From Odontocerum albicorne (Eukaryota > Arthropoda > Insecta > Trichoptera > Odontoceridae), in contig OX463856.1 in assembly GCA_949825065.1 (NCBI GenBank), positions 20,022,632-20,086,631 on the forward strand: DNA of 64,000 nucleotides, read 5' to 3'. Below the pieces are notes generated by a model. The model was not told the origin of the DNA. It saw nothing but the letters and a program-made list of their open reading frames with translations, and made no database searches. Below, in pieces: positions 19,241 to 30,006 of this stretch. The position numbers and the translations under genes were made by a program. The number at the start of each line of letters is the position of its first letter. Within the stretch, counting starts at the first letter, position 1.

Positions 19241-19845
19241 CATTCGTAACATCTCTCGGTTGCCTGAAGGATTATCTGTCAGTCAACTCTCGAAGTAGCA
19301 TCCCAAATGGTTAAAACCAGTGTAAGACAGTTTTTGTTACTTCATACAGTCAAATTTATATTGGTTTCCCCACTTTGGTTGTAAAGCTTTTTGTTACATA
19401 TATTTGTATATAAGCGCTGTTATCACAAATTGAACTAACATACTCGTATATACACATATGTCATGAATATTTTTTTCAAAGGTATCGAGAATTCTTTATC
19501 CTCAATGTAAAATTGTCCAGGTCTTCTTTGTGTAAGTTAGCAAACGTATTTTATATTTCTGGAAACTAGGCGAGGTATAATTAAGGGCATCTATTAATTG
19601 TCTATATCCGCTTGCTGTTTCAGTTAAAGATTAAACAAAAAACGTTTTTATTCTTTTGAAAATTTATTAAGTGAAGGATGCTCAATATGGAATAGGCATT
19701 AATAAACAAAAATGCAAAACCTTATTGAATTATAACTGGGTGTATGCGAATCATACTAGGGCACTTTGTGAATTTTACATGCAAGTTGTTTTCACTAAAA
19801 GCCTTGTGGAGTGTAGGGGTAGGTCCATTATATATGGTATAGGTT
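19241..19845. other. Unannotated DNA
   Basis: No gene or repeat was recognised. Confidence 0.45.
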
Positions 19846-19849
19846 AGGC

Positions 19850-20580
19850 GGCAAAAATGGAGTGTAGAAATTACAGAGCAATAAGCTTCCTGAACAGAGC
19901 AAGTAAACTATGCGGGGAAACAAAAAAAAATAAACTATGGGATTATCGGGGTGTATTTTGAAAACGATACGTTGATCAGATCTTTTTACGTATGGTTATG
20001 AAAAAATGCAGGGTTAAAAAATATATGTATTTTGTAGACTTGGAAAAGCAAATTACTGCATTTTGAAGAAATATGGTGTTGAATGTAAATTAACACGTGG
20101 TACTGCGATTATACATATGCCGAAGATTGATCATGGTTTAGAGTGAACGGTGCCTCGACTGAGTGATTTAATATTGCATAAGGTGTAAAACAAGGATGTG
20201 TCATGTTACCTTGGTTGTTTAATATTTACATAGGTTCATTGTGAAGAAACTAGAGAGGTTAATAGGTGACATACAAATGTTAAATGAAAATGTGTACGGA
20301 TCACTGTACGCTGATGACACGGCAGTGTTAGCGGAGAATGAGGAAGAATTACAGAGTATTGTAAGTAAATTGTATGAGAGATATCAAGAGAAATATCTGA
20401 GTATGAATGTTGCGAATCCCAAAGTCACGGAGATATAAAATTGTAAAAGGAAAATTAAATGCGATATATGGGTGAGCAATGAAAATGAGGTCAATTTGAG
20501 AAATTCTGTTATTTCGCTAATATTTGGTCAGATTATGAAAGAGCTATGAATGAATCATAGGAAATAGGGCACTTGAACAA
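19850..20580 (+). pseudogene. LINE-A reverse transcriptase relic
   Basis: This is the fingers-palm region of a non-LTR reverse transcriptase, in several frames. FVDLEK at about 20029-20046 is the region of the first catalytic Asp. WFRVNGAS at about 20136 and GVKQGCVMLPWLFNIYI at 20180-20232 follow. Then an ORF at 20241-20438 has SLYADDTAVLAENEEELQSI: the YADD box holds the two metal-binding Asp residues. Downstream, 20555-20590 resembles the ALEQ region before the C-terminus. Stops and frame changes make it non-functional. The family joins to the GRGRPRK C-terminus seen at ten other places in the window. Confidence 0.8.
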
Positions 20581-20789
20581 ACAGTATTGTGCGAATTTAT
20601 GGAATCGCAAATATTTATTTTATTTTTAAATATTGAAGCACCGTTATGGTGATTTTGAGTTATTTTGTGCCAAAAATATAATTTTATTCAGTGTATATAA
20701 AGAACTTATTTCAATGTTATCTTGATTTTTTTTAATACTTCGTCGATAAAAGAACAAAGTTTACATTTTTTTAAGTTTTCGTGTCATAG

Positions 20790-21230
20790 ATATCCTGCCT
20801 CTTATCGGCTCCGAGAGCCCCATGCGGCTCTTCGTCGGGTTAAGTGCGGCTCCCAATATCTCTTATAAAAATAAAGATACTTTATTTCCCCATTATACTT
20901 GTGTTTTCGCGATTTTCCTTTCTAAATGTTGTAAGTGACAAGATGCGTATGTATGAATGCAACTGTCAAAGACGCAAGTATTACGAAGCAAATCGACATT
21001 ACGAAGCAAATCATTCCCACTTTTCAGCTCAATTCAAAATTGCGAACAGAGAAACTGAAGTCCTTACAATTTGGACTTCTTAAACAAGGACTCTTGTCTT
21101 CTTTTACACGCGAAGATGACACAATAAAGGAAGCTCGTTTTTGAATAGCGTGGAATATTGGTATTTCCATGGAGAAACGTCCTTATGGAGATGGAGAATT
21201 TATTAAGAGAAACTTGGAAGAAGTGGTTAG
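20790..21230 (+). pseudogene. hAT-type transposase fragment with terminal motif
   Basis: The left part (20813-20855) has GAGAGCCCCATGCGGCTCTT and GTGCGGCTCCC, the kind of GC-rich terminal sequence seen in hAT elements of the SCAND3/GTF2IRD2-like branch. A frame at 20935-21144 then reads LRTEKLKSLQFGLLKQ...TIKEARF. It continues, after a stop, into AWNIGISMEKRPYGDGEFIK at 21150-21208. This matches the segment just before the catalytic core in that transposase family (IAK..KPY.DGEF.KEC). Core and C-terminus are absent. Confidence 0.55.
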
Positions 21231-21240
21231 TTTTGGATTC

Positions 21241-22120
21241 AAATAATACAAAACTAAGTAAATTGGTGGCACAGATGCGATACGAGATTTAGCTAAAAGT
21301 AATAAATAAACTGTTTATTATATTATATTTTTATTAAATAAAGTTTGAACTAATTATTTTGTTTTCTTTCTCATTTTTATATTTTCTTATATGTGTATTG
21401 TTAATACTTTATATAGCAATTAAGATTTGTGTAGAATATGTAATAAATTAGAATTAGTGTATTTAATACTACGTGAGAACGTGACAATGGTGTGACTTTA
21501 TATATATGAAAATAATTAAATGTAATTACTTTTTAATTTAAATATTTTAATCCTGCTCTTACTTAGGCATCAAAATATAAAAAGAATAATAGTTCAAGGA
21601 TGACGGGATAGTGGAAGCAATTCTTCGAAATGGGGTGTGCGTGTAAGAGACTTTCAGATCACCATGGGAATTATAAGTAGGGAGAACTAATTGAAACTAA
21701 GAAGGCAATTTCTTTGACGAGATAAATTGTCAGCTAACTTTTAGAACATAATACGAGTACATATCTTCCTAGTATTATTCAATTTCAAAGAAATAAGATG
21801 ATGGAAAAATATTATATAAGTATTTGTTATTTACTTGAATGTTTGATATAAATTAAATTATATCATTGATATAACGTTTCTATTTTTATAACAGAGACGT
21901 AGGTACTCAAAATAATGCACAAGACCTAATAATATTTTTTCATGCGGTTGAATCTTGAATTTGCGCGTAATTTATGTAAATAAATTATATGGAAAAGATT
22001 TTTTGTACATGCAAGTAAAAACATTGAGAACTACTTCGAGTCACCACTTCCAAATTTCTGTGATGTTCAAATGTGATGTTCGCACACCGGCGGAACGGTG
22101 CGCTAGCGCAGCTTCTACAA
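21241..22120. other. Unannotated AT-rich DNA
   Basis: No coding or element structure was recognised. Confidence 0.5.
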
Positions 22121-22127
22121 CCGACAG

Positions 22128-22335
22128 AAGACCTACGTGGCCTGGTGGTAAGACACTTGTCTGCCGATCCGGAGGTTGTGGGTTCGATCCCCGTTGGAAC
22201 CCAGATTTAAAAAAAAAAAGGATTCTAGTCTGGTTGACACTTGGGGTCTGTAAAAACATCTTTCTGGTTGGTTGGAAGAGATTCAAACATGGCAAAAAAC
22301 TCGCCAGGGAAAAAAAAAAAAAAAAAAAAAAAAAG
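22128..22335 (+). mobile_element. SINE1, well preserved with poly(A)
   Basis: The head is CTACGTGGCCTGGTGGTAAG. Box B, GTGGGTTCGATCCCC, matches GGTTCRANNCC. The spacer has CTAGTCTGGTTGACACTTGG and the tail TCTGGTTGGTTGGAAGAGAT with ACATGGCAAAAAACTCGCC. It ends in ~22 A residues. The intact B box and long A tract suggest a relatively young copy. Confidence 0.85.
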
Positions 22336-22424
22336 AGCGAGCTTAGCATTAGCATTCCAATACTAGAACTCAGACTGATAACATATTATTCGTTATAAAA
22401 AAAATCTTTTAAATAATATTTAAT

Positions 22425-22477
22425 TGTATTACATTTTCGTTGTATACAGTACAACATGGTGAGTTTATTGTCCTGGT
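22425..22477 (-). mobile_element. SINE1 3' tail fragment
   Basis: The minus strand reads CCAGGACAATAAACTCACCA, TGTTGTACTGTATACAACG and AAAATGTAATAC, the terminal ~50 bp of SINE1. Confidence 0.6.
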
Positions 22478-22534
22478 ACTGTTGAACTTTGGTATGATTG
22501 TGGTTTAAAAAAGTAAATATCAACATCTTTAAGT

Positions 22535-22680
22535 TTTATTGAATAATTTAGTTTTATTGAATAATTTTATTGAAATTTTATTGAATAATTTTATTGAATA
22601 ATAAAGTTTTATTAAGTTTTATTGAATAATTTAATAAAGTTTTATTGAATAATTTTATTGAAATTTATTAAATCGTTTTC
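22535..22680. repeat. Short AT-rich tandem array
   Basis: TTTTATTGAATAA-type units of 13-16 bp repeat about nine times with small length changes. Confidence 0.75.
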
Positions 22681-23120
22681 TATTTATATCACACGTTTTT
22701 TTATCAACTGACAAAATATGAAATAAAAAAATGATACTTAAATAAAATTAAATGATACAAATTAATCATTACCTCTATTGATACTTTTCCGCTTGAACAT
22801 TTCTAAGGTTGTGTATAAATCGTACACCTCGACATAAAAATAGGAAACTATAATTTTTCCAATATATCATCTTTTTCTGCAAAGACATATCATCACTGTC
22901 TTCCATTATACTGTAATTAAGGGACAAAACTGGTGACATGACGATGGTAATTTCTCTAAATTAATTTTCAGTAGTCGATGAATATGGAATTCCCCTGACG
23001 ACACCAAAAGAGCAAGGTGTGCCATTTCACTGATCATGTATATTCATATAAAATTAATAGATCCTACTATTCCGTACACGTACTCACCAAAACGTGTTTA
23101 AGTTTAAAATTAAAGGTTGA
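22681..23120. other. Unannotated DNA
   Basis: Nothing recognised. Confidence 0.45.
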
Positions 23121-23290
23121 TTTTATGTTATATAGGTTGTAATTTGTTGTAACCAATAGTAAGATAATCATACATATAAACCATCACAGTTTAAGCAGAG
23201 AATAATTTTATATTATATAGGTTGTAATTTGTTGTAACCAATAGTAAGATAATCATACATATAAACCATCACAGTTTAAGCAGAGAATAA
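23121..23290. repeat. Direct duplication, 85 bp x 2
   Basis: The two halves (23121-23205 and 23206-23290) are almost identical (GGTTGTAATTTGTTGTAACC at 23135 and 23220). This is a recent tandem duplication. Confidence 0.92.
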
Positions 23291-23468
23291 TGATGTATTC
23301 ACCTTTCTAAACATGCATACGGTTTTCATCTCGCCGACATCCATATATATATCGTCATACACTGTGACGACTATATTTGATAAATTGCATATGTGCGTCC
23401 TCGTTGCTGTAAATTCTCGATATGTTTTATAAGTCGCGTATCCAGATCGATGAATCACTTTGTTGTTG

Positions 23469-23815
23469 TTTTAGAGTGTAGAAATGAAATATTATAATGC
23501 AAAGCAATAAAGGCTGGAATAATAGTGCCGTCCCGACTTCAATCCTTCCGCGAAGTCCCAAAAAACACCGCTGTTGTTTTTTTGAAATAAAGAAATAGAA
23601 TGTTATAATGCATAGCAATAAAGCATAGAGTAGTAATACCATCCAGACTCCAAACCCTGTCCCGAATTCCTAAAAACACCGATGTCGTTTTTAAATAAAA
23701 GGATGGAATATTTTAAAATACAAAAAAGGTAAAAAATAGGGTAATAAATCTCCTTGTGCCATTGTCTCAAATACCGCCCGTACCTGAGCATGATTCCTAG
23801 AAACTTCTTTCGATG
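23469..23815. repeat. Degenerate ~113-bp tandem repeat, 3 units
   Basis: Three units share AATRTTATAATGCANAGCAA and end with AAAAACACCGNTGT. They start near 23469, 23580 and 23690, with divergence increasing to the right. The array adjoins the GC-richer segment at 23816. Confidence 0.65.
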
Positions 23816-24270
23816 ACGTTATGCTAAGTGCGTTTTATCTCCACGTTCTGGACATATTTGTCGCCACGTGTGTTACTATGGGGATGGAAATAGTTCTCCC
23901 CTCTCCCGCGATTGTCTTTAAAAGGGGAGCACGAGCTCCCCAGGCTCTCTTTTCCATTCGGGACGCTGTGCTGGACGGATCTCCTTCACGCTCCTCACGA
24001 TGAGTACGACCTGCGGTGTTTACCAGTATTACTCGCTGCGTTTCTCTGCCGTATAAATAGACGCTTCAGGACTTCATCTTGCAATTTCGGGTGAATATAT
24101 TCTTTGTTTATATTTAATGCTGATTTCGTGGACGGGACCTTCTGCCCTGTCCTTGCTGTAGGCAATTGCTATTCTATACCCCTTTGTTTGAATTATCACA
24201 ACACAACCTTCGAGCCGCGATTCGGGAGCCGAATTTAAAACTTTTTTTTCCCTCGAGCTTACGCTCAAGG
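23816..24270 (+). promoter_or_regulatory. GC-richer promoter-like segment, possible solo LTR
   Basis: The segment contrasts with its AT-rich surroundings. It holds TTTAAAAGGGGAGC near 23918-23931, with a small GGGGAGCACGAGCTCCCC hairpin, and a consensus TATA box, TATAAATA, at 24052-24059. This could be a polymerase II promoter or an LTR-retrotransposon LTR. No matching TG...CA ends with a TSD, and no second LTR, were found. ORFs of 60-64 codons across it are in conflicting frames. Confidence 0.25.
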
Positions 24271-24752
24271 TTTTTTTTGATTGAATCAGATAAATTACAA
24301 TAAACTTCTTGTTTTTTAAAGTTATATCACTTTTTTTGCCCCCCTCATCCTGACATAAGATTTGAGAGAGAGTTACTCAGAATTTAAATAATCCAACGAA
24401 CTCCTGAGATCAAAGAGGACTTGCCCCTTTAGAAGCTGCTGAGGCGAGCCACGTCACACATGGTAAGATTGAAATGTGCTAAAATTGATTTACGTAATTA
24501 AATGTGTACATTAAATTATTCTAAAAAATAGGAAAAGGTGTGACAACACGTTCATATGTTATTCATTCTCTTAAACTATCCGTCTGGTAAGATTTGTTCA
24601 ACAATCATCTTCCACACGTCTATTTCTTCTTCGCTCTATATTCATTTCAGACAAATATATTGTATATGTCTCGTTAGTAAAACTATCTCAAGATTTCTTT
24701 CGTAATTCCGCTAATAAAATCCATTTCTTACAAATAAATACGCTCCATCAAA
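24271..24752. other. Unannotated DNA
   Basis: A short GATTGAATCAGATAAATTAC segment at about 24280-24299 resembles an F1 terminal arm. Nothing else was recognised. Confidence 0.35.
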
Positions 24753-24966
24753 TTATTTATCACTTGATCAAACATTGCAGGCAGATAAAAAGTAATATTT
24801 ATCACTTGATCAAACATTGCAGGCAGATAAAAAGTAATATTTATCACTTGATCAAACATTGCAGGCAGATAAAAAGTAATATTTATCACTTGATCAAACA
24901 TTGCAGGTAGATAAAAAGTAATATTTATCACTTGATCAAACATTGCAAGCAGATAAAAAGTAATAA
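24753..24966. repeat. 42-bp minisatellite A, 5 units
   Basis: Units containing CACTTGATCAAACATTGCAG begin every 42 bp (anchors 24761, 24803 and onward). 42 is a multiple of three, so the minus strand stays open and gives a 14-residue repeat (ITFYLPAMFDQVIN). This is a by-product, not evidence of a gene. Confidence 0.92.
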
Positions 24967-25169
24967 AACAATTGAGCAACTCTATTTCATAAACATCATC
25001 TCAAAAGTTCTTGACATCAGATTGATATAACTTAATTATCATATTATAAAAAAATGTAAACATAAAGGAGAACAAAAAAATTACCAAACTCAGGTTACTA
25101 TCCTTATTTAATTATGCACCGGACTCGGATTTGAGCAAATTTTCAATACTAGTGAATAATAGGAAGCAA

Positions 25170-25690
25170 AACCGTTACGAATCCGATCGTCCGATGTTCC
25201 TTCCAAACAAAAGCCGTTACGAATCTAATCGGCAGATATTCCTTCCAAACAAAAAACCATTACGAATCCGATCGTCCGATGTTCCTTCCAAACAAAAACC
25301 GTTACGAATCCGATCGGCAGATATTCCTACCAAACGAAAAACCGTCACGAATCCGATCGTCCGATGTTCCTTCCAAACAAAAGCCGTTACGAATCTAATC
25401 GGCAGATATTTCTTCCAACCAAAAAACCGTTACGAATCCGATCGTCCGATGTTCCTTCCAAACAAAAGCCGTTACGAATCTAATCGGCAGATATTCCTTC
25501 CAAACAAAAAACCGTTACGAATCCGATCGTCCGATGTCCTTCCAAACAAAAACCGTTACGAATCCGATCGTCCGATATTCCTTCCAAACAAAAACCGTTA
25601 CGAATCCGATCGGCAGATATTCCTTCCAAACAAAAAAACCGTTACGAATCCGATCGTCCGATGTTCCATCCAAACAAAAAAATCCAACAA
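25170..25690. repeat. 42-bp minisatellite B with 84-bp higher order
   Basis: About 12 units of CCGTTACGAATCCGATCGTC... follow each other at ~42 bp. Two unit types mostly alternate: one with CGATCGTCCGATGTTCC, the other with AATCGGCAGATATTCC. This gives an ~84-bp dimer. The array is rich in CpG compared with its flanks. One- and two-base indels between units shift the frame, so the 189-codon ORF over it is not a protein gene. Confidence 0.92.
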
Positions 25691-25699
25691 AATATGTTG

Positions 25700-26638
25700 A
25701 AAAAGTCAACTTCTTATAGCGGTTAAACTTATATTTTACCATCATCAATATCACTTTACGTTATCCTGGTGTTAAGGATGGAGAGCGGTAAAGCTATTCA
25801 TTGTTTGAAGTTTGGTAATCACAATATATGTTTTCAACTATGTAAATCGGTATTTTCTGGATTCAATAATGAGGCATATAAATCGAAGGGGAAATAAAAA
25901 AAAATCAATCCAATTCAAATGTGGAAAAAGTGCCAATAGTTTCATTTAAAATTTAGAACAAATATATCAAGGTAAGTATTTATTCCCACATGTATGCTAT
26001 CTCGAATGAGTTTGATTGAAGTAGTGCCTATTGGGCTGGAAGAATCTGAAATTATTGAAGCGATAAATAGGGGCAACAATAAGACTTAAATCACTAAAGG
26101 CTCGACGCTTAACTTTTAAGGACATCTCAACGGGGACGGTGGTTTGCAAACCCTCTCAATCCGTTGTTATTACATTTGAAGGAAAACAATACCAGATCGT
26201 ATTTATCTCTCTCTGCTTGTAGATATACATACTTTTCAGACCATTGAATGTTTTAATTGCTAACGTTACGGGCATTTTAAACCACCATGTCGCTCTTCTC
26301 CATGATATCCTCACTTTGGAAAACCATTCTTCCACAAATTGTTATAACACGAAAAAAAAAAACAATACGCATAAACTGTGAAGGTACACATATGTGTACA
26401 AGTTTATTCTATCCAAAGCTCACAAAAAATATTAAGGAGTTCATGGCAACCGAAAATATTTTTTATTTCCAAGCTTCGAAGCATTTCGAAGCGAAATGAG
26501 CGCAAGTACTCGCCCTCCTCTTTATTTTCACCATCTTACTTTAGAATCTACCGCTAATACATCATCGTCATCGTACAAAAAAAAACATTTTTAAGTTCAT
26601 TAGAACTAGGCTAATACCAGCTTATGATAAAATGCAAC
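25700..26638. other. Unannotated DNA
   Basis: No gene or repeat was recognised. A GC-richer patch near 26095-26165 has no coding pattern that I can support. Confidence 0.45.
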
Positions 26639-26651
26639 ATCAATTCCTATT

Positions 26652-26949
26652 CTTATTCTTCTTCTTCTTCTTAGACTTTCTATAGACTCAAGAGTCTGTT
26701 ACTGCAGGGTTGCCCTCCTGTGATGCTGAGCTCCAGATATCTCTCCATCGTTTCGGGGGTCTCCCTGGTGGACGCCGTCCATCCGGCACCCCATGCAGAG
26801 CTATATATGAAATTCTTGTGGAATTCATTCTCTGTACATGTTGGTACCAGTATCGTCGACGTTGTCGTCCCCATCTGACCACATCTTGGACCTCATAGAC
26901 CTCTCGGATTGTGGTGTTCCTTACACGATGACGCAAAGTCTTCCCAGCA
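26652..26949 (-). pseudogene. LINE-C C-terminal insertion with TSD
   Basis: A 298-bp insertion is flanked by a 13-bp TSD with one mismatch: ATCAATTCCTATT at 26639-26651 and ATCAATTGCTATT at 26950-26962. On the minus strand it encodes the end of a LINE ORF2: WYQHVQRMNSTRISYIALHG, then DGRRPPGRPPKRWRDIWSSA, matching the WAGHVARM...GRRPRGRP..RW family pattern. The 3' end is a (GAA)n-type tail. It is 5'-truncated and lacks RT and endonuclease. ORFs of 62-88 codons on both strands are explained by this relic. Confidence 0.8.
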
Positions 26950-26962
26950 ATCAATTGCTATT

Positions 26963-27499
26963 ACTTTACTTAAATGGATCTATTAGATGTGAAACTAAGA
27001 ACTGATGCGCTTTTCAAACTGCCTAATCTGCAACAGTTTATTCTTCAGATGTTTAAACTAGTTTAAAAAAATCATTTAATTAATATACCTCTTATTTTTT
27101 ATCTCTCATCAACCATATGTTTGAATTAAGTTGTATTCCTGGCCCATGGGAAACTTCTTAAAAAAAATCTTCCAATTAAAACCAGGGAAATATTCAATAA
27201 AGGTAACATATTTCCACCCTATTGTATTTTTACTATGTTTGTTGAAAGTAGGAAAATATGTGATAAAAATAGGATTGACTGGTTTGCTGAAAACCAGTCA
27301 ATCATTTCTCAAAACATGTACGACTTTTGTAAGAAGAAGTTAACTACGGACAGCTTAAACCTCTTGACAACAAATATTCTTTCTCATTATTCTTATCCCT
27401 ATTATATGGATAACAATAATCAGAAATAATATTAAGATCTTATATTTGGACCCCTCATCAGTGTATGGTGTTTTTATTAATATCTGAGACATCCCCCTA
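26963..27499. other. Unannotated DNA
   Basis: No feature was recognised. ORFs of 64-70 codons here lack known motifs. Confidence 0.4.
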
Positions 27500-28200
27500 A
27501 ACTTGTTCAGTTTATTTACAGAATTATCACGGACAGAACCATTGCCATGGAGACTTCTTCCAAAATATAAGAGCGCAGATTATGGAGAAGCTTGTCAAAG
27601 GGTTCGATCATTAGTTTGATTTTGCTTAATATTTACATAATACTCGTATCCAGATCAAGTGATTCATCCAAATACGAATCGATTATGTTTTACTGATGAA
27701 ATACTTGAATAAATGTGTCATAATAGAATAGAATTAGCCGCTGAAAAATTAAACAAGACATTAAATAATATAAATATTTGGAAAATATGAAATTCCTAAA
27801 ATGAAATCCCTTGGTTTGGTACTGACCATAAACTCTCTCGATACCTTCATATTCAACAAATGTTGACTCAACTTGAAATCGGTCTTAATGTCATGCGAGC
27901 AGTTTCAACTGTGTGGTGGGGATCACACCCAACCACTCTGAAACTGACGTACAATGTTTTGCTTCGCAGTCTTCTCGAATACGATACATTCCTCCTTGAT
28001 CCTTTACCTAAGTATTTGTGGAAGAAACTTGAGATAATCTAATCCAAAACACTAAGAATTGTGCTAGGGGCAATGACACCTTCTCATGTCAATGCCTTCC
28101 AAGTCGAATGTGTAGAACCTTCATTATACATCAAAAGATAAATACCTAGTGGATAAATTTCAATTCAAAGCTCAAGTTCACTCGTTGAGTTATGTGCTAC
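27500..28200 (+). pseudogene. LINE-F reverse transcriptase and C-terminus relic
   Basis: Across frames the plus strand reads LSKGSIISLILLNIYI at about 27593-27640. This is the decayed LPQGSVLSP.LFN.YI motif just before the catalytic YADD strand. After AAEKLNKTLNNINIWK at about 27734-27780, an ORF at 27860-28042 has LEIGLNVMRAVSTVWWGSHP and LRSLLEYDTFLLDP. Then comes LRIVLGAMTPSHVNAFQVEC at about 28051-28110. These are characteristic of the region behind the RT domain in CR1/Jockey-like arthropod LINEs. The YADD box itself is not recognisable. Several stops and frameshifts are present. Confidence 0.75.
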
Positions 28201-29082
28201 TTTAAGGCATGCGTCGCATAACGAACATGAACGGTGACTGGAAAAAATAAAAAATAACCTTTTAAGTGGGAAGTTCTTCATGTAGGTGAGAGCTTTCTTT
28301 AGGTTTGCCTCGTATTACCAACACGAATGACTGAAATTATTAAAATTATATAATATCTCTGTTATCATTGAGTTAAATGTTATTTTAAGGTATAACTCGC
28401 ATTACCAACACAAATTGTGACTGAATAGAAAAAACTAACTTGTCAAGCATGGAGTTGAAATTGATGGTATCTTAAGGCATGTCTCGCATTATCAATACAA
28501 ATGGATACCTTGAGAAAAGAAAAAAAAAATTAAGTGTCGGGTTCTTCAGTTGGGTAAATGCTTACTTCAGATATGCCTCGTATTATCAACACGAATGGTG
28601 ACTATGAATAGAAAGTAAAAAAATAATTCTTAAGTACGGAGTTCTTAATTCGGGTAAGTGATGTCTTTAAACATATTTATTTATTTATATTTATTACTTT
28701 TATTACAAATACAATCTGGCGGGCTTATTGCCAGGCGGCAATCGCTTCCAATCAACCAGACAAAAGGGAATGAAACAAGACACATGGTCGTATAAATAAT
28801 TCAAATAACTATCAATCCCCACGAAATCCACAAACACATACGTGAGCATTTGCCCACAAAGACGGACAATCACCCGAACATTAATTTTCATGTAAAGTGA
28901 GATATCATCAATCAAAGGAAAAGGAAGGGATGGGGAAGAGGTAAGGAAAATAAAAAGCATGCCAAGGATGGAGTGAGTCTTATATTGGTTTGTAACTGAT
29001 TCCAGAGTCTCACTGCATGGACAGTAAAAGACGACGTAAAAAGAAAACATACCTTGTATTAACAACACAAATGGTGACTGTG
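28200..29082. repeat. Degenerate ~90-bp tandem array, interrupted
   Basis: A core resembling TGCCTCGTATTACCAACACR...GGTGACTG occurs at about 28206, 28301, 28389, 28476 and 28569, and again at 29047 after the LINE-D insertion. Spacing is 87-95 bp. Units differ at many positions, so the array predates the LINE insertion that splits it. Confidence 0.75.
28676..29044 (-). mobile_element. LINE-D 3' end inserted in tandem array, TSD AAACATA
   Basis: A 5'-truncated minus-strand LINE-D copy of 369 bp. On the minus strand it begins in the C-terminal coding region (SETLESVTNQYKTH is a frame-shifted reading of VRLWNQLQTN). It continues through the 3' UTR to TCTGGTTGATTGGAAGCGAT, GGCAATAAGCCCGCCAG and an AT-rich tail. 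AAACATA occurs at 28669-28675 and 29045-29051. Joining the flanks restores the tandem-repeat consensus. Confidence 0.85.
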
Positions 29083-29213
29083 AAAAATACGCTTACTCTA
29101 GCAGTGCGAAACCCGGAGAATGAATTATTTTCATTTAAGTTACATAGTAAGATCAAATGGTTTTAAGACTTTTAGCCAATATCACAAGAGAATTACAATC
29201 ATCACCGTCATAC

Positions 29214-29292
29214 CATTTTCGGTTATGGTAGGTATCAAACCCGTTACCCTAGGGCTAGAAAACAAGCGTCTTATAAACTAGGTCACGGCGGT
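29214..29292 (-). mobile_element. SINE1 head fragment
   Basis: The minus strand reads CGCCGTGACCTAGTTTATAA, then CTAGGGTAACGGGTTTGATA. This is a box A and a degraded box B of SINE1. Confidence 0.5.
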
Positions 29293-29637
29293 TATATTTT
29301 TTTATAAACTTTGCATAAAAAGCTTAAACCCATTAACAAAAAATGGAGATATATAAACAGTAATGTGTTGACAGTTGAACATTATTTTTTTTTAAACCTA
29401 AATATTGTAGATGTTAATATACAACACCTAATTAAAAAAGGGCAGGAATAAAGTAAGATCACTTGGCAAGTTAATTCTACTTATTGTTAGTCTTTACAGA
29501 TCAATATTTTGTTATCTCGTATAGTTAGTTGTCAGAAACATAAAATCACATACTTTCAAACACAATTAGATGGATTTGGATTTTTGTTCCTGTAAGAAAT
29601 TCTAATATGTCGGTTGTAATATTTATGTGATTTCATG

Positions 29638-29733
29638 ATCATATATGTTATGTGATCTGAATTGTACTAATCATATATGTTATGTGATCTGAATTGTACT
29701 AATCATATATGTTATGTGATCTGAATTGTACTA
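29638..29733. repeat. 32-bp tandem repeat, 3 units
   Basis: ATCATATATGTTATGTGATC... repeats three times at exactly 32 bp (29638, 29670, 29702) without visible differences. Confidence 0.95.
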
Positions 29734-29899
29734 ATTTTGTTGTTGATATTTTATCTATTATTTTGTAAAATGTTAAATGACTCTCACGCCCTTCATCCAA
29801 TTCACAATTAAGCTTTGGAGTTTAGAATTGTCGAAGAATTTAAATTTTTAAGTCGCCATTCATGTTAGTAAGTTGAGGCATGGCTCATGGTAACACTTA

Positions 29900-30006
29900 C
29901 CTTATCGAAGGACTCTAAACCTGTCTGGTTCCACTTTTTTTTCAACGAGATTGATAAAAAAACCCAGGTGGTAGAAAAGATCGAACTTTGAGGCACGGAG
30001 GTAGTC
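29900..30006 (-). mobile_element. SINE1 head fragment
   Basis: The minus strand reads ACTACCTCCGTGCCTCAAAG, GATCTTTTCTACCACC, then the post-head block GTGGAACCAGACAGG and CTTCGATAAGGTAAG. It is diverged and lacks the 3' tail. Confidence 0.45.

Noticed and set aside
20241..20438. Active reverse transcriptase from the YADD-containing ORF
   Set aside because: The domain is broken by several stops and frame changes on both sides, and only a fragment is open.
22128..22200. tRNA gene
   Set aside because: Box A and box B are present, but the cloverleaf is incomplete and the unit continues into the SINE1 body and tail. Same for the heads at 6990-7053, 9150-9220 and 8130-8205.
24728..24979. 83-codon minus-strand ORF with a 14-residue repeat
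   Set aside because: It exists only because the 42-bp unit is a multiple of three; no start context or flanking coding sequence.
25131..25700. 189-codon ORF over the 42-bp array
   Set aside because: The translation is a periodic product of the minisatellite, and small indels shift the repeat through different frames.
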